Part shown: positions 43,301 to 52,198 of the stretch, piece after piece
Layout: every line of letters starts with the position of its first letter
How positions within the stretch are numbered: the stretch's first letter is position 1
Assembly: GCA_016713725.1 (NCBI GenBank)
Contig: JADJOO010000012.1
Span: forward strand, 89,050-153,049
Length of the DNA: 64,000 bases
Reading direction: 5' to 3'
Source: Pseudomonadota bacterium
Lineage (GTDB): Bacteria > Pseudomonadota > Gammaproteobacteria > Steroidobacterales > Steroidobacteraceae
Notes under the pieces: generated by a model
What the model saw: the letters and a program-made list of their open reading frames with translations, nothing else
Told to the model about the DNA's origin: nothing
Databases searched by the model: none
Program-made: the position numbers and the translations under genes

Positions 43301-43792
43301 TTGAAGACACTTTTGATCGTCTACCACTCGATGACGGGAGGCACGCGGCAGATGGCAGAGGCCGCGGTTCGAGGTGCGGCGGTGGAACCCGCTGTGCGCA
43401 CGGAGCTGCTGCGCGCGCAGGACGCGCAGCCCGGCGACGTGCTCGCGGCCGACGGCTATCTCTTCGCCACGCCCGAGAACCTGGCTTCGATGAGCGGAGT
43501 GATGAAGGACTTCTTCGACCGCATCTACTACGCTGCGCTCGATCGCATCAACGGCAGGCCCTATGCGTTGATGGTCTGCGCTGGCAGCGACGGCCAGGGC
43601 GCGATTCGCCAGCTTGAACGCATCGCCCTCGGTTGGCGGCTCAAGCCGGTTGCGCCGCCGGTGCTCGTCATCACCCATGCGCAGGCGCCAGCGGACATCC
43701 TGCGGGCCAAAGTCATCGAACCCGCGGACCAGCAGCGTTGCGAGGAACTCGGCGGAACGCTGGCGGCCGGCCTGGAGCTGGGTCTGTTCTAG
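43301..43792 (+). CDS. Flavodoxin/NAD(P)H-dependent FMN reductase-like protein
   Basis: A 163-residue flavodoxin-fold protein. The FMN phosphate loop is YHSMTGGTRQMAEAA near residue 8, and the second loop LFATPENLASMSGVMKDFFDRIYY is typical of small NADPH-dependent FMN reductases or flavodoxins. The TTG at 43301 is preferred over the ATG 66 bases upstream. GGGAG precedes the TTG and the fold begins at once, whereas the region around the ATG has a TAGAAT promoter element. The next gene (dctQ) starts one base after the stop, so the flavodoxin is in the TRAP operon. Confidence 0.8.
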   Translation: MKTLLIVYHSMTGGTRQMAEAAVRGAAVEPAVRTELLRAQDAQPGDVLAADGYLFATPENLASMSGVMKDFFDRIYYAALDRINGRPYALMVCAGSDGQGAIRQLERIALGWRLKPVAPPVLVITHAQAPADILRAKVIEPADQQRCEELGGTLAAGLELGLF

Positions 43793-43793
43793 G

Positions 43794-44345
43794 ATGAATT
43801 TCCTCCTCCGCTTCATCAAGAGCATCGACGCCGTGAACGACTGGATCGGCCGCACCGTCGCGTGGCTGACGTTCGGCTGCGTACTCACGTGTTTCACCGT
43901 CGTCGTGCTGCGCTACGCTTTCAACCTCGGGTTCCCCTGGATGCAGGAACTCTACGTCTGGCAGCACGCTGCCGTCTTCATGGCTGGCGCCGGCTACACG
44001 ATGCTGCATCGCGGGCACGTCCACGTCGACGTGATGTATGGCAGGCTCGGCGACCGCGGCAAGGCGTGGATCGACATATTCGGCACGCTTTTTCTCCTGT
44101 TTCCCTGGCTCGCTATCCTGGCCGTGACGTCGGCGCCATTCGTGCTGTCCTCCTGGGGCATCCGCGAAGCCTCGTCCACGGCCGACGGCATGCCCGCGCT
44201 CTATCTGCTGAAATCGCTGCTGTGGGTGCTGTGCGCGCTGCTGTTCGTGCAGGGGCTCGCGCTGATCGCGCGGCGCTCGCTGTACCTCGCGGGCCACGGC
44301 ATCGTCGATCACGACGAAGACAAGGTGACCGATGAGCGCCTGTGA
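43794..44345 (+). CDS. dctQ: TRAP transporter small permease, DctQ type
   Basis: A 183-residue inner-membrane protein with four hydrophobic segments (residues about 18-40, 55-75, 98-120 and 142-162). WMQELYVWQHAAVFMAGAGYTMLHRGHVHVDV is the DctQ signature. It is the small membrane subunit that stabilises DctM. The ATG follows the flavodoxin stop by one base; DctM starts 24 bases after its own stop. Confidence 0.92.
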   Translation: MNFLLRFIKSIDAVNDWIGRTVAWLTFGCVLTCFTVVVLRYAFNLGFPWMQELYVWQHAAVFMAGAGYTMLHRGHVHVDVMYGRLGDRGKAWIDIFGTLFLLFPWLAILAVTSAPFVLSSWGIREASSTADGMPALYLLKSLLWVLCALLFVQGLALIARRSLYLAGHGIVDHDEDKVTDERL

Positions 44346-44369
44346 GCGCGGCGACGGCCGGGCAGTGCG

Positions 44370-45938
44370 ATGAGCACCGTGCTGATCGGGGAAGTGCTCG
44401 CCATCGCGATGTTCGCGACGACGATCGGGGCGGTGCTGCTGGGCTATCCGGTGGCGTTCACGCTCGCCGGCGTCGGACTGATCTTCGCCACGCTCGGAAT
44501 CGTGCTCGGCGTGTTCGACGTCGCGATTCTATCCGCACTGGTCGGCCGCTACTTCGGCACGATGACCAACGAGACGCTGGTGGCCGTGCCGCTCTTCGTG
44601 TTCATGGGCGTGATGCTCGAACGCTCGAAGATCGCCGAAGCCTTGCTCACCACCATGGGCGAACTGTTTGGATCGATGCGCGGCGGCCTCGGGTATTCGG
44701 TGGTGATCGTGGGCGCGCTGCTCGCGGCGTCGACAGGCATCGTCGGCGCCACCGTCGTCACGATGGGATTGCTGTCGCTGCCCGCGATGATGCGCGCGGG
44801 CTACGATCCGAAACTCGCCGCCGGCACGATCTGTGCGGCGGGCACGCTGGGACAGATCATTCCGCCGTCGACGGTGCTGATCTTCGTCGGTGACATCCTG
44901 CAGGGCGCCAATCAGCAGGCGCAGCTCGAACTCGGCAACCTGTCCCCGGATCCGATTTCAGTCGGGCAGTTGTTCGCTGGCGCCATGTTGCCTGGCCTGG
45001 TGCTGGTTGGCCTGTACCTGCTGTGGATCCTGGCGAAATCGATCCTCGATCCGGAATCGTGCCCACCTCTGGAAATGAACGACGTCCAGCGCGCCGGACT
45101 TGCTGGACGCGTCGTCATGGCGCTGGCGCCACCGCTGCTGCTGATCCTGTCCGTGCTCGGCTCCATCCTGGCCGGTATCGCGACGCCCACGGAATCCGCG
45201 TCCGTGGGTGCGGTCGGCGCGATGCTGCTCTCGGCGGCCAACCGCAGCTTCAACCTGCAGATCCTGCGCGAGGTGATGCGGACGACGCTGACGATCAGTT
45301 CGATGGTGTTCGTGATCCTGCTGGGTGCGAGCGTGTTCAGCCTGGTGTTCCGCGGGCTCGGGGGCGAAAACCTGGTGCACGCGGCGCTGTCGTCACTGCC
45401 GGGCGGAACCTTCACGGCCGTGCTCGCCGTGATGCTGGTGATCTTCTTGCTGGGTTTCTTCCTCGACACGTTCGAGATCATCTTCGTCGTCGTGCCGATC
45501 GCAGCGCCGGCGCTGATCAAGATGGGGGTCGATCCGGTCTGGCTCGGCGTGATGATCGGCGTGAACCTGCAGACGAGCTTCCTGACGCCGCCCTTTGGAT
45601 TCGCGTTGTTTTACCTGCGTGGCGTGGCCGGTAAGATGCTCACGACGCTCGACATCTACAGGGGCGCATTGCCTTTCGTCGCGCTGCAGGTCATCGGGAT
45701 CAGCCTGCTCTGGGCGATGCCGGCTCTGGCGACGTACCTGCCTGACAGGCTGTTCGCGGGCGCAGCGCCATTGCGGGAGGACACCCGCAGTCCGGGCATT
45801 CCGACGACACCGTCCGGCTCGCCGGTGGCGGACGATTTCAGCGACCTGTTCGACCCGCCCGCCCCTGACGCACCGCGGCCGTACCACGACGACCTGCAGG
45901 ATCTGTTCCCGCAGGACGACGGCCACGTGAATGAATAG
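44370..45938 (+). CDS. dctM: TRAP transporter large permease, DctM type
   Basis: A 522-residue polytopic permease of the TRAP-T large subunit family. It has 12-13 membrane segments and FVFMGVMLERSKIAEALL, PSTVLIFVGDILQGANQQ and MIGVNLQTSFLTPPFGFALFYLRG, as in transporters for 2-oxo acids and related organic acids. The C terminus has an unusual acidic/Pro-rich tail of about 65 residues after the last segment. It carries the substrate with Na+ symport. The matching binding protein is encoded in the opposite direction just downstream. Confidence 0.93.
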   Translation: MSTVLIGEVLAIAMFATTIGAVLLGYPVAFTLAGVGLIFATLGIVLGVFDVAILSALVGRYFGTMTNETLVAVPLFVFMGVMLERSKIAEALLTTMGELFGSMRGGLGYSVVIVGALLAASTGIVGATVVTMGLLSLPAMMRAGYDPKLAAGTICAAGTLGQIIPPSTVLIFVGDILQGANQQAQLELGNLSPDPISVGQLFAGAMLPGLVLVGLYLLWILAKSILDPESCPPLEMNDVQRAGLAGRVVMALAPPLLLILSVLGSILAGIATPTESASVGAVGAMLLSAANRSFNLQILREVMRTTLTISSMVFVILLGASVFSLVFRGLGGENLVHAALSSLPGGTFTAVLAVMLVIFLLGFFLDTFEIIFVVVPIAAPALIKMGVDPVWLGVMIGVNLQTSFLTPPFGFALFYLRGVAGKMLTTLDIYRGALPFVALQVIGISLLWAMPALATYLPDRLFAGAAPLREDTRSPGIPTTPSGSPVADDFSDLFDPPAPDAPRPYHDDLQDLFPQDDGHVNE

Positions 45939-46009
45939 TGAGCGTTCGACGTCTGCCGAATGGCGACAACACGCCGTTCAGCGGTGAGCGGAGCGGCCGA
46001 ACTCCTGGG

Positions 46010-47110
46010 CTATTGCAGCTTGAATTCGAACGGCAGTCGTCGTGCATTGAGGAACGCCTGCTCGCCAACGCGCGTCCACGGGATGACATCTTTCCGGAAC
46101 GCCAGGAAGTCTTCGATGATGCGACGGACGATGCGGTTCGGCGAGGTGTCGCCGGCGTGGATCTCGTTCAGAACTTCGTTCGACTTCTGACCGCACGCGA
46201 TCAGCACGTCTTCCGGCAGGCTGCGCACGATCACGCCGTGCTTCTGCACCAGCGTGCGCAGCGCGGGACCCGACTGCGCGGTGTACTCCGCGTACATGTC
46301 GGTCGTGGCGGCTTCCGCGGCCGCACGCACGATCGCCTGCAAGTCGGACGGCAGCGATCGCCAGGCCTGCTCGTTGACGGTGAGTTGCAGCGCAGGACCC
46401 GGCTCGTGGTAGCCGGGCGAATAGTAGTACCGGCACACCTGGTAGAAACCCAGCGCCAGGTCATTGTACGGACCCACCCATTCGGCGCCATCGATCGCCC
46501 CGATTGCAGCGCCGGGAAAATCTCACCACCCGGCAGCGAGACCGGCGTGACACCGAGCTTCTGCAGGACACGACCCTGGTTGCCAGGCGTCCGGAACTTG
46601 AGTCCCTGCAGGTCGGCGAGCCGAGCGGATCTCACGCCGGAACCAGCCGAACATCTGCGTGCCCGTGCTGCCCGCCTGGAACCCGCGGATCCCGAACGGC
46701 GCGTACAGCTCGTCCCAGAGTTTCTGCCCGTTGCCGTGCTTGATCCACGCCGCCATTTCGCCCATCGTGAATCCGAACGGGAAAGCGGTGAAGAACGCGC
46801 AGCCTTCCGACTTGCCCGTGTGGTAGTAGCCGGCGTCGTGCCCCATCTGCGCGGTGCCGTTCGCAACCGCGCCGAAGCATTCGAGGGCCGGCACGAGTTC
46901 GCCGGCCGAGTACACCTTGATCGTCAGCCGCCCGCCACTCATGGCGGTGATGTTCGCCGCGAGGCGTTCGGCGCCCGTGCCGAGTCCCGGCAGCCCCCTT
47001 GGCCAGCTGGTGACCATGCGCCATTCCAGCAGGCCCTTGGAAATGGCGGGCGCGGGAAAGGCGGCAGCGCTGCCAAGCACGGCGGCCTTGAGTAACGATC
47101 TGCGTTTCAC
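46010..47110 (-). pseudogene. TRAP substrate-binding protein, TakP/alpha-keto acid type, with two frameshifts
   Basis: The GTG start at 47110 (RRSLLKAAVL, twin-arginine-like signal) has GAGG upstream and opens MVTSWPRGLPGLGTGAERLAAN, then GGRLTIKVYSAGELVPALECFGAV, as in TakP of Rhodobacter. The frame breaks near 46619-46627 (extra base after REIRS) and again at 46499-46502, where a C run on the plus strand lacks one base. Between the breaks LADLQGLKFRTPGNQGRVLQKLG is visible; after them come WVGPYNDLALGFYQVCRYYYSPG and the C terminus ending near KLQ. Restored length is about 366 residues. Sister genes dctQM are tail to tail with it, so the transporter would not work if the lesions are real. 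Confidence 0.85.
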
Positions 47111-47262
47111 GCGCGATTCCTCACTGGACGATGCCTGCTGACGACCCGCACGATAGCAGCACGCGCGCGGCAACGTATTGCGCCTGGACGCAGATCACTT
47201 GACACCGCTGAGCCGCCATAGGACGGTGCGCGCCACCTTGCCATTCCCGGAGCTTCCCACAC

Positions 47263-48606
47263 GTGGCCAAATCGCATGAGCTGAGCCGGACCCTGCTGCC
47301 GCGCCACATCACGATGATCACGATCGGCGGCGTCATCGGCGCCGGCCTGTTCGTCGGCAGCAGTGCCGCTATCGCAGCGGCCGGTCCTGCGGCCCTGCTG
47401 TCGTACGTCCTGGCGGGAACCATCGTCTTCATCGTCATGCGCATGCTCGGCGAGATGGCCATCACGCATCCGGGTGTGCGGACCTTCACCGAGTTTTCGC
47501 GAGCGGGACTCGGCGACGCCGCGGGCTTCATTGCCGGGTGGCTCTACTGGTACTTCTGGATCGTCGTGGTGCCGATCGAAGCGATTGCGGGTGCCCAGAT
47601 CCTGCAGCTGTGGATCAACCTGCCAATGTGGCAGATCGGCCTGGCACTGATGGCCGTGATGACGGCGGTCAACCTGCTGTCGGCGCGGTCTTACGGCGAG
47701 TTCGAATTCTGGTTCTCGTCGATCAAGGTGGCGGCGATCATCGCCTTCATTCTCGTCACAGCGGCTTTCGCATTCGGCCTAACGTCACCTGACGGCGCGA
47801 CGTTCGCGAACCTGACGGACCACGGCGGTTTCGCTCCCAAGGGCTGGATTCCAGTGGTGGCTACCGTAACGACCGTGTTTTTCTCACTGGTGGGCGCCGA
47901 GATCACGACCGTCGCAGCGGCCGAATCCAAGGAGCCGGAGAAGGCCGTGGTGCGCATGGCCACGACGATCACGTGGCGTATCCTGCTGTTCTACGTGGTG
48001 TCGCTGGGGCTGATCGTCTGCGTCGTCGCCTGGCCAACGGTCAAGCCGGGCGAGTCGCCGTTCACGCTGGCGCTGACCGTCATGGGTTTCAAGTGGGGCA
48101 GCGCTGTGATGAGCTTCATCATCCTGACAGCCGTGCTCTCGTGCCTGAATTCCGCCGTGTATGTCTGCTCACGCGTTCTGCACGTGATGGCAGACCGCGG
48201 CGATGCGCCGCGCTGGCTGGCCGAAGTCAATTCCCAGCGCGTGCCCGCGCGCTCTATCCTGCTGGGCTCGTTGGTCGGCGTGATCGGCGTCGTCATCGCG
48301 ATCGTCTCGCCGAACCGGGTCTTCGCCTTCCTGATCAGCACGACCGGCACGGTAATCCTGTTCGTGTACCTGATGACCGCCGTCGCGCACATCCGGCTGC
48401 GCCGCCGGCATCCAGAAACCGAAACCAAGGCCGTGCGCGTCTGGCTGTTCCCCTGGCTCAGCTATCTGACGATCGGCGCCATGGTCGCAGTGCTGATTGC
48501 GATGGCGGTGACGCCCGGGCTTGCGAGCCAGTTCTACTTCAGCCTGTTGACGCTCGCGGTCGTCGTGGGTTCGTACTACGGTTTGCGCAAGCCGCGCGGC
48601 AGGTGA
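47263..48606 (+). CDS. Amino acid permease, AAT/APC superfamily
   Basis: A 447-residue permease with 12 membrane segments. TMITIGGVIGAGLFVGSSAAIAAAGPAA is the first-segment signature of the amino acid transporter family (AroP/GabP/CycA group). FSLVGAEITTVAAAESKEPEKAVVRM near residue 210 is the conserved loop, and SCLNSAVYVCSRVLHVMA follows segment 8. Substrate cannot be read from sequence; GABA, proline or aromatic amino acids are all known for the group. The GTG start at 47263 is a reasonable choice with GGAGC upstream. A perfect TTGACA lies 58 bases upstream, but its -10 is poor. It is divergent from dctP. Confidence 0.88.
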   Translation: MAKSHELSRTLLPRHITMITIGGVIGAGLFVGSSAAIAAAGPAALLSYVLAGTIVFIVMRMLGEMAITHPGVRTFTEFSRAGLGDAAGFIAGWLYWYFWIVVVPIEAIAGAQILQLWINLPMWQIGLALMAVMTAVNLLSARSYGEFEFWFSSIKVAAIIAFILVTAAFAFGLTSPDGATFANLTDHGGFAPKGWIPVVATVTTVFFSLVGAEITTVAAAESKEPEKAVVRMATTITWRILLFYVVSLGLIVCVVAWPTVKPGESPFTLALTVMGFKWGSAVMSFIILTAVLSCLNSAVYVCSRVLHVMADRGDAPRWLAEVNSQRVPARSILLGSLVGVIGVVIAIVSPNRVFAFLISTTGTVILFVYLMTAVAHIRLRRRHPETETKAVRVWLFPWLSYLTIGAMVAVLIAMAVTPGLASQFYFSLLTLAVVVGSYYGLRKPRGR

Positions 48607-48647
48607 TCGCCCGGGTCCGACGCAAAGGGGGCGGCGTCGGCTCACTG

Positions 48648-49424
48648 TCAATCGTCGCGCAGTTGTTCGCCGTTGCCACGGGCCGTCAGGTGCAACAGGA
48701 TGCCGAGCACCGCCATCGCCCAGACGATCACCGGGCTCGACGGCAGGTCCGTAAACAGCGAGATGGCGAGACCCACGACATAACTTGCGAAGGCGACCGC
48801 GTACCCCAGCATCAGCTGCCGGTTGCGCGCGTGCCGGTACGTCGCCAGCGCCGGCACGATCAGCGTGGTGAACACCAGGTAGACACCCACGAGCTGCACG
48901 GACATCGTGACCATCAGCGCGAACAGCACGTAGAAGCCGATCGTCCCGATGCGCTCGCGCCAGCGAAACCAGACGACCAGGAAGATCACGGTCAGCACCG
49001 CCGCGCGCACCAGCTGCTCGGGCGAGACCCAGAGGATCTGCCCGGCCAGCAGGTCCTTCAGCTCTTCGCCGCCATGCGGATTGTTGGCTAGCAGCAGGAT
49101 CTGCGCGGTCGACGCGAGCACGAACAACACGCCGATCAAGGCTTCCTGCACTTCGGGACGCTTGCGTTCGGTCCACGTCAGCAGCAGCGCGCCGAGCAGA
49201 GCCGCAAGGACCGCGGCGGCCTGCGTCGTCCAACCCTGCAGCTCCGTACCGAACGCTTGCGCCGCGATGACACCGAGACCCGCCACCTGCGCGATCGCAA
49301 GGTCGATGAAGACGATCCCGCGCCTGAGCACCTGTTGCCCGAGCGGCACGTGCGAAAGCACGACCAGGATGCCGGCGACGAGCGCGGGCCACAGGATGCT
49401 GATAGCTCCGGCGAAATCGTTCAT
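48648..49424 (-). CDS. znuB: ABC-3 type metal transporter permease, ZnuB-like
   Basis: A 258-residue permease with about eight membrane segments. ISILWPALVAGILVVLSHVPLGQQVLRRGIVFIDLAIAQVAGLGV is the N-terminal family signature, and GVYLVFTTLIVPALATY is the late loop of ABC-3 (Zn/Mn/Fe) permeases. The ATG overlaps the stop of the binding protein by four bases. An ATP-binding subunit is not encoded here. Confidence 0.88.
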   Translation of the reverse strand: MNDFAGAISILWPALVAGILVVLSHVPLGQQVLRRGIVFIDLAIAQVAGLGVIAAQAFGTELQGWTTQAAAVLAALLGALLLTWTERKRPEVQEALIGVLFVLASTAQILLLANNPHGGEELKDLLAGQILWVSPEQLVRAAVLTVIFLVVWFRWRERIGTIGFYVLFALMVTMSVQLVGVYLVFTTLIVPALATYRHARNRQLMLGYAVAFASYVVGLAISLFTDLPSSPVIVWAMAVLGILLHLTARGNGEQLRDD

Positions 49425-50326
49425 TTGGCGACTGCCTGCAGGCGACGGAGCGTGTCGTCGAACAGACCGAAGAGATCCTTCGCTTCCGGCGTCCCGCCCA
49501 CGGAAAACGGCAGCAGCACCACAGGCGCCTTTACCCGCTCCGCCAGCCAGTCGGAGGCCTTCGGATCGTTGTAGGCGTTGCGCAGGATCATTCGGGGTGG
49601 CGTCGTGCCGAGCTTCGCCACGAGGCCTGCGAGATACCCCGCGCTCGGCGGCACGCCGGGCTTGGGCTCAATGGCGGCCAGTTCCTTCATGCCGAGCCAG
49701 TGGACCAGGTAGGTCTGGTCCCTGTGAATGACGACGACCGGAACGTCCTTGAGCGTCGCCGCCTGTGTAGCCCACCGCGCCATCGCCTGCTGCCAGCGCG
49801 CCTGGAAGTCCGCGCCGCGCTGCTGGTAAAACGCCGCGTTGGGTGGGTCGACTTGCGCCAGTCGCGCCGACAGCGCCTTGGCGGCGACGGCAATGTTGCG
49901 CGGATCGAGCTGCACGTGCGGGTTGCCGAGCGCATGCACGTCACCCATCGAACGGTCGACTGCCGTCGGGATGTCGAGCAGCCGCAGCGCCGAAGTGATT
50001 TCGAAATAGCCAGGCGCCCCCGGCTGGACTTTCGAGTTGCCGGATTCCTGCAGCAGCACGGGCAGCCAGCCGCTCTCGAGTTCGGCGCCCGTCGCGACGA
50101 TGAGGTCGGCCGATCGGGCACGGGCCACCAGGCTCGGCTTGGCATCGACACGATGCACGTCCTGCAGCGGACTGGTGGCGGTATAGACATTCACCTTGTC
50201 GCCGCCGAGCTCCGTCACCAGCGAACCCCAGTCGGACGTGGTGGCCAGCACCTTGGTGGCGGCGTTCGCTGGCAAGGCGAAGCCGAGCACGCAGGCAAGA
50301 CACAATCCCCGGATAAATGCATTCAT
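49421..50326 (-). CDS. znuA: Zinc/manganese ABC transporter substrate-binding protein, ZnuA-like
   Basis: A 301-residue exported protein with a signal peptide (residues 1-22). It is of the cluster A-I metal-binding protein family: VLATTSDWGSLVTELGGDKV; metal-ligand candidates are the His in QDVHRVDAKPS, the His in LGNPHVQLDP and the His in VVVIHRDQTYL. The His-rich loop of many ZnuA proteins is missing. It starts ten bases after the stop of the outer-membrane barrel gene and overlaps the permease gene by four bases. Zinc is the likeliest ion, but manganese is not excluded. Confidence 0.88.
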   Translation of the reverse strand: MNAFIRGLCLACVLGFALPANAATKVLATTSDWGSLVTELGGDKVNVYTATSPLQDVHRVDAKPSLVARARSADLIVATGAELESGWLPVLLQESGNSKVQPGAPGYFEITSALRLLDIPTAVDRSMGDVHALGNPHVQLDPRNIAVAAKALSARLAQVDPPNAAFYQQRGADFQARWQQAMARWATQAATLKDVPVVVIHRDQTYLVHWLGMKELAAIEPKPGVPPSAGYLAGLVAKLGTTPPRMILRNAYNDPKASDWLAERVKAPVVLLPFSVGGTPEAKDLFGLFDDTLRRLQAVAK

Positions 50327-50335
50327 GCCGGTCTC

Positions 50336-51727
50336 CTAGAACTTGTGCACGCCGTGGGCGCCGAGGGCGTAGATGTACTGCAGTAGCAGCTGCCGGTCGG
50401 TCTCTGCGTCGCGCGAGTCGTCCCACGCGTACTGCGCGCGCAGGCGCGAGAACTCGCTCGGGCTGAAGTCGATCATCGTCGTGACGCGACTCGGCGAGGC
50501 TGGCAGCAGCAATGGGAAGTCGCCGGCGAGCAGGTCGCCGCCCTGGACCAGGCCGATGCGAGTCGAACCCGAGTCGAGCTCGTCGTAACGCATGCCGAAG
50601 CGCCAGCGTGGATTGAACTGGTACACGCCTTGCACGTACCAGCCGTCCTGTTCGCTGCGGTACGAGTCACTGAGACCCGCGCCTTCGACGTCGTAGGCAA
50701 GCGATCCGCTTTCCGTGCGCCGCATGAACTCCGCCTGCAGCTTGAAGGCCTGCCGACGGGTGCTGGACGCCGGCGTCCACTTGAACGTCGCATCGACGAT
50801 CCACGTCTCGGAACTGCCGGTAAACGAGTTCAGGACGGCATTGCCCAGGCTGTCGACGTCCTCGTAAGCGCGGTCCTCGGCGTCCATGTCCATCCACGAC
50901 AATCCGGCGCGCCACCCTATCGAGTCGCCGAGATCGCCACCAACGTGCGTGAACAACGTCGCTCCGTTGAGCCCGTTGCGACCCAGGCGCGTGCCCGGGA
51001 ACTCACCGCCATTGCCCGTTTCCGCGCCGAACTCGAGAAACAGGTCCGTCGGCGCGAGCCACTTCACCTGCACGCCGTCCTGGCCGTACTGCCCGCCATA
51101 GAACGCCTGGTAAACGAGCGGCTGGTCGACGAAATCCCACGCGTGCGCGTGGATTTCATTGAGGTAACCGAAGCCGGAGAAAAAGCGCCCGCCCTTCACC
51201 GAGAACCCTGCCGGCAACGACGTCGTGCGAGCGAAGGCCTCTTCGACGCCGATCTCGCCCTCTGCTGACAACGCCATGGTCAGCGCGGCGGTGAAGTACG
51301 GATCGACGCTGGCTGCGAACGTCACCTCGGTCTCGCCGAGGTTGAAGCTGCGATCGCCCGGTCCGATCTCGCCTCCGCTCGGCATGAAGCCGGCGAAGTT
51401 GAAGTCGCCCGGATCCTGCGACAGGTCGGCGTAGTTGCCGGCCAGGATCACCGAGATCGCAGGATTGAACGCCGAGGATCTGCGAGCTGGTGCCGACGGC
51501 GCCGGAGGCGGCGGTTCAACCGGTGCCGCCGCGGCGGCTGCCACCGTTGCAGTCGTCTCCAGTTGATCGATGCGGGCTTCGAGCGCAGTCACGCGCTGCG
51601 CGTACTCGGCCTTGAGCGCGGCAATCTCGGCACGAAGCGCGTCGACGTCGGCGGCGGCCTGAACTGTGGCAGGGGCGACCATGGCGGCGATGGCCACGGG
51701 CCCAATGATTCGGGAAAAGTATCCCAT
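50336..51727 (-). CDS. Outer-membrane barrel protein of the zinc transport cluster
   Basis: A 463-residue protein with a signal peptide (residues 1-24), a coiled-coil segment (about 28-60, RAEIAALKAEYAQRVTALEARIDQLE), a Pro-rich linker, and a long barrel region of alternating strands from about residue 88 to the C-terminal Phe (GAHGVHKF). Segments such as SVKGGRFFSGFGYLNEIHAHAWDF and GPGDRSFNLGETEVTFAAS look like a trimeric porin with coiled-coil N terminus. GAGG precedes the ATG at eight bases. Its place directly before znuAB suggests metal uptake across the outer membrane, which is an inference. Confidence 0.85.
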   Translation of the reverse strand: MGYFSRIIGPVAIAAMVAPATVQAAADVDALRAEIAALKAEYAQRVTALEARIDQLETTATVAAAAAAPVEPPPPAPSAPARRSSAFNPAISVILAGNYADLSQDPGDFNFAGFMPSGGEIGPGDRSFNLGETEVTFAASVDPYFTAALTMALSAEGEIGVEEAFARTTSLPAGFSVKGGRFFSGFGYLNEIHAHAWDFVDQPLVYQAFYGGQYGQDGVQVKWLAPTDLFLEFGAETGNGGEFPGTRLGRNGLNGATLFTHVGGDLGDSIGWRAGLSWMDMDAEDRAYEDVDSLGNAVLNSFTGSSETWIVDATFKWTPASSTRRQAFKLQAEFMRRTESGSLAYDVEGAGLSDSYRSEQDGWYVQGVYQFNPRWRFGMRYDELDSGSTRIGLVQGGDLLAGDFPLLLPASPSRVTTMIDFSPSEFSRLRAQYAWDDSRDAETDRQLLLQYIYALGAHGVHKF

Positions 51728-51796
51728 TGGATGATCCTCGTTGAACGAAGGCCGACCGGCCTCGATGCGGCCGGCGTGATCGAGCGGATCGATCGT

Positions 51797-52108
51797 TCAG
51801 CGAGGAGGAGCGCGGGCGAGAAATGCTCGGCGTGAGGCGCGCAGGACCGGGGCTTCGAAGCGACAGGGTCGCAACGTGCCCGAGACCTGGAGAGCCAGGA
51901 AAAAGACCACCGCGGCACCGCCGGCCATGGCCAGCAGCGGCGCGTGTGAGACGCATTCCTTGCAGAGGGTCGTGCGCTCGCTGGCGGGGAGCTGCTGGTC
52001 GGGCCCGCTGGCGGCGTGGCCGAATTCATGCAGCATCGCCACCGATTGCGCGAACAGGAACGCAATCAGCGCGAAGGCGATCAGCCAATGGCGACGGGAA
52101 GGACTCAG
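51797..52108 (-). CDS. Small DUF2946-like membrane protein, start codon uncertain
   Basis: About 103 residues. The first segment (WLIAFALIAFLFAQSVAMLHEFGHAA) and the Cys pair in LCKECVSHAP followed by a second membrane segment resemble small DUF2946-type proteins often linked to metal uptake. No ATG, GTG or TTG lies in a suitable place: the frame is open far upstream and antisense to another gene. The likely start is a CTG at 52108 with GGAG eight bases upstream, and a TAGTAT element lies further up. It precedes the barrel gene by 69 bases on the same strand, so it may be the first gene of the zinc operon. A perfect palindrome CGTTGCAACG lies at 52121-52130. Confidence 0.6.
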   Translation of the reverse strand: MSPSRRHWLIAFALIAFLFAQSVAMLHEFGHAASGPDQQLPASERTTLCKECVSHAPLLAMAGGAAVVFFLALQVSGTLRPCRFEAPVLRASRRAFLARAPPR

Positions 52109-52186
52109 GACGACTCGCTCCGTTGCAACGCCCCGAAATACTAGCGTAAAGCCGCGAAACCTGCTCGCAGCAACCCCGCCAGGTGC

Positions 52187-52192
52187 TATAGC
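52187..52192 (+). promoter_or_regulatory. -10-like element TATAGC before the protease gene
   Basis: TATAGC ends six bases before the ATG at 52199, with no ribosome binding site between. It is one of the group suggesting leaderless transcripts. Confidence 0.35.
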
Positions 52193-52198
52193 CTTGGC

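Noticed and set aside
45938..47095. A 385-codon plus-strand frame opposite dctP
   Set aside because: It exists only because dctP is frameshifted on the other strand; composition is that of an antisense shadow.
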